Assembly (NCBI GenBank): GCA_001692895.1
Contig: KV748257.1
Span: forward strand, 620,001 to 684,000
From: Cenococcum geophilum 1.58
Taxonomy: Eukaryota; Ascomycota; Dothideomycetes; Gloniales; Gloniaceae
DNA length: 64,000 nt
Direction: 5' to 3'
Shown here: positions 14,463-23,048 of the stretch, piece by piece
Position numbering within the stretch: position 1 is the stretch's first letter
How the letters are laid out: each line of letters opens with the position of its first letter
Notes under the pieces: generated by a model
What the model was told of the DNA's origin: nothing
The model's input: the letters and a program-made list of their open reading frames with translations, nothing else
Databases searched by the model: none
Translations under genes and position numbers: made by a program

Positions 14463-14654
14463 TGTCACGGAACCCCACCGCAGGGGCCTCCATAGGAGAG
14501 CCCTATACTCTCGCGTACACCTCGCATATAGCTTATGTCAGCTACGCGTAGGTATATCACCTCCTTACGCCCTCAACCCTTACGATCGATCGCGCAACGT
14601 CTTATAGACTCCTCGAATACATACATCTTGTAGCCACTGCCCCGTCCCATAATA
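14463..14654 (+). repeat. 3' LTR of Gypsy D
   Basis: 192 bp, starts TGTCACGGAACC directly after a polypurine tract and ends CCCATAATA, followed by the duplication TATAG. Confidence 0.93.
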
Positions 14655-14659
14655 TATAG

Positions 14660-16637
14660 TATACTTAATAGTTTCGGGGTTTTAATTACCTCCCCCTTAT
14701 ATATAGGTGATCTATATTGGCACCAGAGGGTCTTTACGGGTACTTACTGCCAGTGACGGCAGGTCCTCTACTATGTTTATAACCGGTATCTCTACATCTA
14801 GAGGGTCTGCACGGGTACTTGCTATTAGTAACAATAGGTCCTCTATTATATTTACAACCGGCGTAGAAAAGGAGTCTTCTAGCTATAGCGAATAGACTAT
14901 TTCACCAGCCTTAATATCTACTAGGAGAGCGTTAAGGGTAACTATTTAGAGGCGTTTAGGGTCTAAAGTACCCTAGATAAACTATCTAGAACGGAAGCTA
15001 ATTAATAGATCTATTTCCGCGAGCTAATCCTATCTAAAAACTATATTATAACTATTAAATAAGCCGCCCTAAAAGGTCTGCGGGCCAATAGTATAAGAGG
15101 TACCCTAGAAGTCGCTAGTGGTAACCGTTAGATTATAAGTATCCTAGATTGTTATCTAGTTACTATTAAGGAAACGTGTAATAGGTTTATATAAACGTAG
15201 CGCGTAGCATATAGGTAGGTTAAATCTACGGACAATATCTTAATTAATAAGGTTAATTTAGCACCTATTATTATATAAAGCATATAGGCGGACTTCGCCC
15301 TAGGGCGTATCTATTACAATATATACTATAATGCGTTTCTTCTCTCCCTCTATATTAGGCCCTAGTTGCAGTTAAGAGAGATACGCTACTAGGGCTTCGG
15401 GTTTTCTAAAGCCTAAGCTAACTTCTTTTTAGCCTGCTTCTAGTGTTCCTTATAGTGGCCGCCTGCGGTCCTTTAACTCGCCTACGTAGCACTAGCGTCT
15501 AGGGGGTCCCCTAAGCTATCCAGCTTTTAGGTAATCTCCCTAGGAGTTTACTTAGAAAAGCGTCGCCTTTTTTAGGTTCTGTTCCCTAAGCCTAAGTCTA
15601 CGGAGCCTATACTGCGACCGCGCTTTATACGCGATAATTTGCCGCTGCTACTTATACGATCTTCCGCAAGCTTTATAGTATTAAGCAATTGCTCTACACA
15701 GCAGATTTCGTCAAAGAGGTCTTTAGCGGTTCTTACCTGTTAGGTAAAGTTCTAGCGGAAAAGCTCTACTTATAGGTGGGCTGGAAGATATAAGAACTAA
15801 AAGTCTACCTATTGTTTAGGATTAATAAAAGGGGTATATAAGAAGAGGTCCTCTAAGCTACATATACGGGCTAGGAAGACATTAAACCTCTAGTTCTCCT
15901 TTATAATAGCCATATAGTATATTATAGCGTTATTAAAGCGTCTTACTATAGGGTTCCTAATCTGGTCTTAGACCATAGTCTTAAATTTATCCTATAGTAA
16001 AGGACCTTTGTCCTTAGTGCCTAACCAGCAATAAACTAGTTAGGTAATTGTCTTCTCTTTTATAAGACCTTCGATGGCCCAGCGCGTGCGTCGCTTACAG
16101 TTATAGTCAGCGTTATTAACCTCGAATCGGTTCTTAACTATAGTAATCTACCGGTCGAAATGCTATTAAGTAGTACCACTAATATCGGGTAATGACTTTT
16201 TGACTAGGGTGTTAAGATTTATTCGGCGTATGCGTTCGCTATATAACTTATACTCTTTACTAGAGAGGCGACAGGAGGGCTTTATTAAATTAATAATGCT
16301 CCGTAAGTTAGCTATTTTCTTAGCCAGCTTATCTAGCTCCTTTATATCAGCAGTATTAGGTGGGACGCTAGTAACCTTACTAAGCTCCTATTAAGCCTAG
16401 GTATATAAGTTAAACTAGTCTTTAGCGTTTGTAGATGTCTAATCGTTTTAGGATTTAGAAAATAGCTTAGATGCTACTAGTATGCTTCTAGCGGTTTTAT
16501 CTACACTAGATCCTAAGGCGTTCTACAGTTATATCGCTAGCGTATTACTATTAGGTATAGGCGTCGGTTTTCTTTTTAGAGGTATTATAGAAAAATTGAA
16601 CTGGCTATCCTCCTAAGGGGATTGGTAAGGATTTAAA
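14660..16637 (-). mobile_element. Gag/protease side of Gypsy C
   Basis: The part of element C between the D insertion and C's 5' LTR. On the minus strand this is where gag and the start of pol must lie. I could not read a well-kept domain in it. Short plus-strand open frames near 14707-14895 and 16200-16394 are antisense to the element. Confidence 0.6.
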
Positions 16638-16862
16638 TATAAGGTAAGGATGTAGATAGGGAGTCCAATAATAGAATAATAGGTATATTGTATAGACAGA
16701 GACAAATCCTTAAGGGAAAAGGAGGACTCTATGTATAAGGTAGGAAGGGTTTTCCCTAGGCATGTGCAGAGCACGTGCCTCACGGGCGAGTCACCCCTGG
16801 GTTGCCCCTGGGTCGCCCGTACCTTACGGCTATATAATTATCTACTTAGGTTTCACCTAATA
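16638..16862 (-). repeat. 5' LTR of Gypsy C
   Basis: 225 bp, TATAAGGTAAGG to TTTCACCTAATA, the partner of 3598-3822. Followed by GGTTC, the target duplication that also stands at 3593-3597. Confidence 0.92.
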
Positions 16863-16867
16863 GGTTC

Positions 16868-17331
16868 TAGTTAAATCCCTAATTAGATATATTAATATAT
16901 TTCTCTAGTATTTCTAGCTTAGGTAAAAATCTTAAAGCTACCTCTAGCGCTTAATCTTCTAATTAGCGTAAGTAGGACTAAAGGGGTTCTAGCTACTTTC
17001 TAGTAGCGTTATAGCTATTATAGAAGGTATTTATATATTTCTTAGCGTTGCTAGTAACCATAGGTATATAAGAGTTTTTAAGCTCCTAGTGTATTTAGGT
17101 ATTAGGGCTTATTTAGCTATCTTACCTAGGTTTATATTATTATAATCTCTTACTATTAAAGGGACCTTCTTGCCTTAAAGCAATAGCTATTTATAGGGTA
17201 CCTATAGAGTTTCTATTTTAGTTATCGCAAGATTTTTTTTAAAAAAAAATAGTAGATATAAATAAAAATGTAAATAAATAATCTAGTTCTTAAGCCAGCT
17301 GCCCTTCTAAATAAAGTAGAAAGGATTTAAA
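16868..17331. other. AT-rich relic, continuation of B
   Basis: Continues the sequence interrupted at 3597. It is heavily RIP-mutated, with a mixed T/A run near 17228-17250. No gene or recognisable domain was seen. Confidence 0.4.
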
Positions 17332-17542
17332 TATAATGGGACTTTATAGATAGGGGGCTATATAGTACAATTATAGAAATAAATAAATTATAGAAAAGAT
17401 AAATCCTTAAGGAGGTAAGGCCTAAAAGTGTAGAGATTATATACTATAGGTATATATCTCTAGTACGTAACTAACAGCTATTTAAGGAGTGTCCAGGGGA
17501 TGTCCTAAGGGCAACTTAAGGTAACTGTAATAATATCCCTTA
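17332..17542 (+). repeat. Solo LTR, family E, copy 1
   Basis: About 211 bp from TATAATGGG to ATCCCTTA, flanked by TTAAA on both sides (17327-17331 and 17543-17547). It shares the block around AAATCCTTAAGGAGGTAA and the final ~60 bp with 18165-18358. Its layout resembles that of the C LTR (TGTAAGG start, AAATCCTTAAGG block), suggesting a related family. Confidence 0.65.
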
Positions 17543-17547
17543 TTAAA

Positions 17548-18054
17548 ATACTGTATTTAATAGAAGGGGTAAAATCTAGACCTAACCTAGTACTTTATGT
17601 AAAACTTTATAGGCTATCTTTAAAAGCTTAAAGATTTTTATAATTAATACTCTAACTTACCTAAACCCTTAAAGTATATAAATAAGTAGATAGAATACTA
17701 GTATAATGAAGACAATAAGCTACTAGAAGAGTATAGAGATAAAAACGCCCTAAGGCTTTAATTCTATCAAATTCTACTAAAGTCTGTCAGCACTATTAAT
17801 ACCTTAAATATTTAGCAACTTTAACTAGTAGTTAAAGTTATCTAATTAATTGGATTTCTGCTAAGACTTTTAGCTACTATTCTTTTTAATATAGTGTTTC
17901 TATATAACTTACGGCCGCCCTATATACTTAGCCTAGACACGCTTATATCTCCCTTTTTCCTTTATTTTATAATTTAGTTTAGCTCTATTTCTAATAAGCT
18001 TAAAAGTAGGTTTTTCTTTAATAAAAAAAAGGGGGTAGGAGGGGTAGGAGGTAA
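17548..18054 (+). mobile_element. Gypsy 3' tail relic
   Basis: Plus-strand 3' end of a fossil Gypsy element. About 17580-17760 resembles 19110-19310 in sequence, both just before an LTR. It contains palindrome P1 and ends in a polypurine tract (GGGGGTAGGAGGGG) just before 18055. Broken. Confidence 0.5.
17817..17839. repeat. Palindrome P1, copy 3
   Basis: 23 bp, arms AACTTTAACTA and TAGTTAAAGTT, followed by ATCTAATTAATTGG. It lies about 215 bp before the LTR start at 18055. Confidence 0.85.
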
Positions 18055-18164
18055 TATAACGGCGCTAAGGCGCGTTACCTACTAAATTCTACAGCTATAC
18101 TACTATATCCTATAACCCTATAATTAGCTCGCTTTCTACTAGCGCCTTAGTATTTTGTATAAGC
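18055..18164 (+). repeat. LTR start related to Gypsy B
   Basis: TATAACGGCGCTAAGGCGCG follows a polypurine tract, as at 3128. The likeness runs to about TAGCGCC(C/T)TAG. Family E copy 2 cuts it at 18165. Confidence 0.5.
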
Positions 18165-18358
18165 TATAATAGGCTTTATAAATAGGGGGTTATATAATAT
18201 AATCATAGAGGAGATAAATCCTTAAGGAGGTAATGCCTCTAGGATTAAAGAGACTTATATTATAGGTATGTACCTTTAATACGTAACTAATAACTATCTA
18301 AGGGATATCTAGGGTTTGCCCTAAGGGCATCCTAAGGTAACTTTAATAATATCCCTTA
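18165..18358 (+). repeat. LTR-like repeat, family E, copy 2
   Basis: TATAATAGGC to ATCCCTTA, direct repeat of 17332-17542 with the same internal AAATCCTTAAGGAGGTAA block. No clear target duplication was seen, so it may be one end of a truncated element rather than a solo LTR. Confidence 0.55.
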
Positions 18359-18605
18359 TACCCGCCGATTTAAAACCTCTATATAATACTACTAGATCAG
18401 GCTCTATAAAATCGGCCTTTATACCTCTACGTAGTAGAGCCCAGAAACCTAGTAGTACTATTAGTATTTTATTAGGATTGTACTAATAAACTATTAGAGT
18501 AAATGTAGAGATATATATACGGCAGCGCATCGCGAACGCTACGACGTGACAGTAATAGGGAAAATTTTCTTATTAGGAGGGTGGGCCCTAGTAGAGACTT
18601 ACAAA
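18359..18605. other. No gene seen
   Basis: Partly RIP-free DNA with a TATA-like stretch and paired CTACTAG / CTAGTAG motifs around 18382 and 18450. It may be an LTR fragment. Nothing coding was recognised. Confidence 0.35.
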
Positions 18606-19093
18606 TACTATTAGTTATAAAATATTAGGAACTTGCTAAGAGCTATGACGTATATATTTACCCCACTATTAAAACAGCACACCCCCTATGACCCTACTAT
18701 TATAGCTCCGATATATATAAATAAGGGCTTATTTTATAGCTCTACTTTAAGGCTATAAAATAAAGTTTTATTTATATAATTTAAAGCCAAATTAGTAAAG
18801 CTATAGGGGGCTACCTTACTAAGGCTATAAAACTTAAATTAAGGCTCTATACTAACTAATCTGGCCTCTCTCCCCTTAAAAATAAGCACCCCCTATAGCT
18901 CTACCAATTTGGCTTTAAATTATATAAATAAAACTTTATTTTATAGCCTTAAAGTAAAGCTATAAAATAAGCCCTTATTTATATATATTGGAGCTATAAT
19001 AGTAGGATTATAGGGGGTATACTATTTTAATAGTAGGGTAGATACGTATATTATGGCTCTTAGCGAGTTCCTAATATTTTATAACTAATAGTA
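18606..19093. mobile_element. Foldback/MITE-like element F1 in a larger palindrome
   Basis: Two inverted arms of about 205 bp surround a loop at about 18814-18886. The core from TACCCCACTATTAAAAC (about 18660) to TTAATAGTAGGGTA (about 19040) is shared with F2 at 38586-38993. The F1 loop matches the F2 loop in inverted orientation, for instance around AGGCTCTA. Outside the core the arms continue to match each other (TACTATTAGTTATAAAATA at the left end, its complement at the right) but are not shared with F2. No coding capacity. A TA target is likely but not proven. Confidence 0.75.
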
Positions 19094-19340
19094 GCTAATA
19101 TAACCCGGATCTCACTTAGTACCCTATATAGAACTTTATAGGTAGTCCCTGTAAGCTTTAGAAGTTTTATAGCCGTTACCCTAATAAACCTAGATCGCTA
19201 AAATACCTAGATAAATAGATAGAGTGCTAGTATGATAAAACAATAAGTTACTAAAAGAGCATAAAGATAAGAACGCCCTATGGGTATAATACAAACTATA
19301 AAGCTTAAGGGCAGGCTTTTGCGGAGAGGAGGAGGGGTAA
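19094..19340 (+). mobile_element. Gypsy 3' tail relic with polypurine tract
   Basis: Plus-strand tail similar to 17580-17760, ending in the clear polypurine tract GAGAGGAGGAGGGG immediately before the LTR at 19341. The upstream body of the element is missing here, replaced by F1. Broken. Confidence 0.55.
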
Positions 19341-19548
19341 TATTATAATACTAGTAGAAAATAGCACAACTTAGTAGAGAGCTATAGTTATATAACTAGA
19401 AGATTATATAAAACTCCGAGTAGCGCTACTTGTCTTTTTCTCCTTTTTTTCTCTTAAGCTTTAGATCCTCGCTTATAGACAATCCAATTATAGAGGCTTA
19501 CGCGCCCCTCTTACTATACTTGTGCCTTAATTAACCAAGTTGCTAATA
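19341..19548 (+). repeat. 3' LTR, family P
   Basis: TATTATAATACTAGTAG to GTTGCTAATA, 208 bp. It matches the solo LTR at 53679-53922 in opposite orientation; the blocks AGCTTTAGATCCTCG and GTGCCTTAATT are shared. It is preceded by a polypurine tract. Confidence 0.7.
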
Positions 19549-20386
19549 TATATTAATCTACCTAGCTTTATTCTATTGTTAGCAATATAGGTACTTAGCT
19601 ATAAGTATAATACTAGGCTAAGCGCGTTATTAAATATAATAAATAGGGGGTAAGGGACCTAGGCTAGGGGCCTAGAATAAGATATTTAGTTTATCCTATT
19701 ATTTCTTTAGAGTAGAAGGTTATATAGGACAAGATTTATACTATAAGCGAGGTGACTATAGGTGACATATATACGTATATAGGGTAGAAATGGTAGGTAT
19801 ATAGTAATTTATAGCAATCTATTAAGTTATAGAAGTATAGTATAAGTAGTATATAGGGTAAAATAGACAATTAAGGACTATTAAGTCTTAAAGCAGTTAA
19901 CCTAACGGTATTTTTCTCCCGTTAATGTAGTACAGGTATACCTAGGGGGGGTATATACTATATTACCTCTTACGTTTCTTTTAGAGGTTTTTTATACCTA
20001 ACTTATTAGTATTCGTCCGTATAGTCTATAATTTAAAACCGCATTAGATATTAAGTAAGAATAAATAATAATAATATTACTAACTTAATAAAATCCTATA
20101 ATTGCCTAACGTTATATATTATAATATTATCTCTAAAATCTCTTATATAAAACCCGGAGAATTATTAAAACCTAGGCCTTTAAAACATAGAGGACCCGGC
20201 TTAGAATTTCGGTCAGGATCCGGATCTTCCGAATCCGGTTAGGTCAGGATTTACATTTTGGACGGATTGCAACCCTAGCAAGAACTTTTGTTATCGATCT
20301 CCGTACATGCTCATGAATACATATTATGTACACTCGAGTCTCTTTCACATGAAGATTGAGAACAAAGTAATAATTTTGAGACATTT
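19549..20386. other. AT-rich relic DNA and 3' flank of the oxidase gene
   Basis: Bases 19549-20200 are RIP-mutated with no recognised domain. At about 20205-20290 the composition changes sharply and CpA/TpG steps return, which marks the edge of the gene island. A short GGATCCGGATCTTCCGAATCCGG-like mirror pattern lies at the edge. No polyadenylation signal was identified with confidence. Confidence 0.4.
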
Positions 20387-21920
20387 TTAGATTTTGACAT
20401 TCGCGACCCACTCATGGACGTTCTCTAAGCCATTTACACCAGATATGTCTCCAGCATCCAAGTATCCACAAATTGTACCAAGAGGATCCCACTTGCGGCG
20501 TATGTCATGAAGCCTAATACCTTCTTTCTCTCCCCAGAATCTCGTTCCTCGAACCTGAAAGTCGGAATCTCCGAGATACGCACCCTCCGAGTGGATCTCA
20601 ACACCTCTCATGATGTTCTTCACCCAGTTCTGGCACCGCTCATCATCCTCTTTATGCTCCCAGACGGTATAGAGTGCGAAGTAATGGTCGCTTTGCATAC
20701 TCAGCGCCATATTTTCGAGCGGACACCTACTGACAGGTGCCATAGAATACCAGAGAGCAAATGCCTTTCGCGATGGCAGTGTAGTAAAAGCCTCTTCCAA
20801 AATCTCTGAAACATTAGCGTCATTGCAAATATAAGCATTGTCGGCGGTGTAACGGTATCCTTCTGGACTCGCTCTAGCTTGATCATTGTATTCCTGTTCA
20901 AGGCTTGTTGATTTACAAAACCAGTGACCCACAGTTCCAGCGGGATGGCTGTCCTCAGCTCTTTGGAGAGCCTTTAGTGCCGCTTCCTCGCTATTCTTGA
21001 AGGTAACAAAAAGAACTGTGATGTGAATCTCATCATGACCTGGAGGGTAGCTTGATACCGCGGCGATTTCAGTGTCGCTGTCAAAATCGGCAGTAATCTA
21101 AGCTAGAATTTAGATCTGTATAGAGGAAGGGCTATGCATTCTCTTACGCTAAGCACCCAATCCATGGCCTTACGATAATCGCTCTTTGGGTAACTATACG
21201 CCGAGGAACGCATGTGGGAGAAGCTTGGACGGCTCTGAAGGTAGAAGCGCGTGACAACTCCAGGGAAACCTGTGCATGTAAGCATAGCATGCGGCCAAAG
21301 GGAAGGAAAAATTACCAGGACCAGCGCCACGAGCGGCCCAGAAAAGCTCACTATTTTGATCTGCACCGCAGTGTATGAACGAACCATCTGCGGTAACAAC
21401 ATCGATGGCAGCAATACTCTGACACGCCCAACCCCAATTCTATTCTAAATGAGAAGAGTGCTGCGGAATATCTCATATTAAGACTGGCCTTGCAATTCCA
21501 CCCCATGCCACCTTGTAGGAGAAACCCTCCTAGACCGACATCAGGGCAATGGCCACCTGCAAACATGCGGCCTTTTTCAGCTAGGAAGCTGTTGAGCATC
21601 CGGCCGGTCGTACTTGGAGAAGCTTTAACAATGCCCGTCTTTTCGTCCAGGGAAATCTCGCGGAAATTTCCAAGATCGATGAGAATGGCATCATCTCGAA
21701 CACTCCACGCTGCCCAACTGTGCCCTCCGGAGCGGACAGAGATGCGACATTCCCGCTGAATTGCCAGAAGAACTGTATCTATGATATGTGATGTGCAGGT
21801 AGGCGCGACGACAGCAAGTGGGGACCTCTCAGGTCTGCGGTGGTTGAAGACGCGCCCAATGCGTGCTTTCTCATATTCCTCGCTGTTCGATCTCCAGATG
21901 ATTGGAAGCAATGAACTCAT
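20387..21920 (-). CDS. FAD-linked (berberine-bridge-like) oxidoreductase, four exons
   Basis: An apparently intact flavin oxidase gene, the only convincing host gene here. Proposed exons: 21920-21489, 21439-21316, 21269-21148 and 21097-20387, giving 462 residues. Introns are 49, 46 and 50 nt. The second (GTAATT..CAG) and third (GTAAGA..TAG) are canonical; the first reads GC..AG. The ATG at 21920 (MSSLLPIIWR) is the first in frame; the frame stays open upstream but only to a GTG. The FAD-binding PCMH-type domain covers about residues 30-200. RSGGHSW (His67) and GGHCPDVG (Cys125) stand where bicovalent flavoproteins attach FAD, followed by GGFLLQGGMGW. The C-terminal half (EGYRY, YLGDSDF, RKWDPLG) fits the substrate-domain side of this family. 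No signal peptide from this start, so probably cytosolic. The substrate is unknown; such oxidases often serve secondary metabolism. No cluster partners are in the window. Confidence 0.85.
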
Positions 21921-22004
21921 TGCAGCAAAAATGACCCGCGTCTTAGAACTACTAGGAGACGAGAGGCGGAGAAGGAGAAAAATAAAGATAGTCGGTGATA
22001 GAAG

Positions 22005-22010
22005 CACGTG
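22005..22010. promoter_or_regulatory. CACGTG E-box upstream of the oxidase gene
   Basis: A palindromic CACGTG lies 85 bp upstream of the chosen ATG, within the only ~130 bp of unique 5' flank left before the Tc1-like element. CACGTG is a common bHLH binding site in fungi. Its function here is inferred from position only. Confidence 0.3.
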
Positions 22011-22048
22011 ATGGCGGGGTATTGTTGCCGTGAACTCGTGCCGGAGTA

Positions 22049-22861
22049 CAGTGCTAAGACATTAACACAACTTTAAATAATCGTATAACGCCGTAGCAAT
22101 TAAATTAAGCTAAATTAATATATAGATTATTTAATTATAATTAATACTTTATCTGCTAGTCGTCTGCTTTTTTTACTACCTTTAGCCTTTACTTTATACT
22201 ATTAATTAAGGGCCGTATAAGGCCTTAATTAAGGGCTATCTACACCTCCTTATATACCTTAATTAAACGCTTTAGATTCTCTATACTTTATTTTATATAT
22301 TTAAGCTCTAAATAAAGCTTAAGAACCTTTCTTTTTAGTGCTAGCTAAAAATATTTAATTAGGTTTAAATTAGGTAAATAAAAGGGGAATTTTAAGGTCT
22401 AAACGCTATACCTTTTTAACTACTCCCTTATAAGTTTTAATATATAAATTAGAGCGTTATCTATTTAGTAGATATTTAAAGGCTTATAGATTAATATAAG
22501 ACTATCTTTTAAGGCCTAAATATAGCTTTAAGCGCTATAGCCTTCTTTTACTACTAAAGGATCCCTTTCTATAGTAATTAACTTTAAGTAACTATTATAC
22601 TAAAAGTAAGTATAGACTATTTATATAAGTTTTTTTTTATTAGATACCTCTTTAATAAATTTATAATACTACTTTTATAGAGACGTTTAAAAGACCTAAA
22701 TAGGCTTTTTTTAAGCTATGTTTATAAGAATATTTATTAAAAAACTTAACTTTTTTTAAGAGAATCTTTTATACTTCTAAGCCTAATAAAGCCTTAATTA
22801 AGCTGCCGCTAGTATTAGCGCGCCAGTTTATAATATAATGTTTTTTTAAAAAGATAGTATA
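22049..22861 (-). pseudogene. Tc1-like transposon copy 1, 3' part (transposase C-terminus)
   Basis: Minus-strand DNA transposon relic split by Gypsy G; the rest is 37961-38583. The terminal motif CAGTGCTAAGACATTA begins at 22049 next to TA. The minus strand reads DNALIYILKLIRE around 22450-22485, fitting the second catalytic Asp of a Tc1-type DDE transposase. YLPNLNLIKY around 22340-22370 fits the conserved block before the catalytic Glu, which reads Lys here. A stop in the next residues and others elsewhere show it is dead. Its end lies only ~130 bp from the oxidase start codon, so the insertion may have changed that promoter. Confidence 0.75.
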
Positions 22862-23048
22862 TGTCACGGCACTGACCTAACGCATACTGTTTCATACTAT
22901 CTCGTACTGTTTCCTACTATTAGCCGGCCCACCACTAGTGACTTAGCGGCCGGCCCTACTATTTGTATATAATACCCCCTTTCTACCTTCTTCCCCTCTT
23001 TATACCACAACGTAGTTATTTAGTCTACTTTATTGCAGCACTATAACA
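22862..23048 (+). repeat. 5' LTR of Gypsy G
   Basis: TGTCACGGCACTGACC to GCACTATAACA, 187 bp, matching 37789-37955. Retains several CpG and CpA steps. Confidence 0.92.

Larger units (their letters stand above)
8311..14654 (+). mobile_element. Gypsy element D with both LTRs, nested in C
   Basis: A 6,344-bp plus-strand fossil Gypsy retrotransposon inserted in the pol region of C. The LTRs are 192 bp each, and the target duplication TATAG stands at 8306-8310 and 14655-14659. Order of parts: gag about 8600-10300, protease about 10370-10600, reverse transcriptase about 11130-11760 (peptide FYVNYRGLNAI visible), RNase H about 11950-12300, integrase about 12780-13650, and a chromodomain-like end about 13920-14130. 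A polypurine tract (GGAGGGGGGG) ends at 14460. Runs of N occur around 10369-10410 and 12189-12250. The element is broken in many places. It is later than C, and its two LTRs are closely similar. Confidence 0.92.
3598..16862 (-). mobile_element. Gypsy element C with both LTRs, carrying nested element D
   Basis: Fossil minus-strand Gypsy retrotransposon bounded by two 225-bp LTRs and the target duplication GGTTC (3593-3597 and 16863-16867). Without the nested D element it is about 6.9 kb. A polypurine tract abuts the 3' LTR (3823-3840, seen as CCCCCCCC on the plus strand). The chromodomain-like end lies near 4870-4990, integrase about 5100-6300 and reverse transcriptase about 7400-8100, with the readable peptide DGIIRLCVNYRRLNKI near 7880-7930. 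Protease and gag territory is 14660-16637. The element is broken in many places. It is younger than relic B and older than D. Confidence 0.9.

Noticed and set aside
14707-14895. Plus-strand open frame of 62 codons with internal TG-repeat-like structure
   Set aside because: It is antisense to Gypsy C, just beyond the D insertion. It includes a ~100-bp imperfect repeat (AGAGGGTCT..ACGGGTACTT), but no gene model is supported.
16200-16394. Plus-strand open frame of 64 codons
   Set aside because: Antisense to the gag side of Gypsy C, with no domain or splice context.
21921-22007. A longer N-terminus for the FAD oxidase with a hydrophobic, signal-like start
   Set aside because: That extension begins at GTG, not ATG, and no in-frame ATG lies upstream. 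The family alignment also favours the ATG at 21920.
20507-22011. Several plus-strand open frames over the oxidase gene
   Set aside because: Shadows of the minus-strand exons, with none of the features of a second gene.
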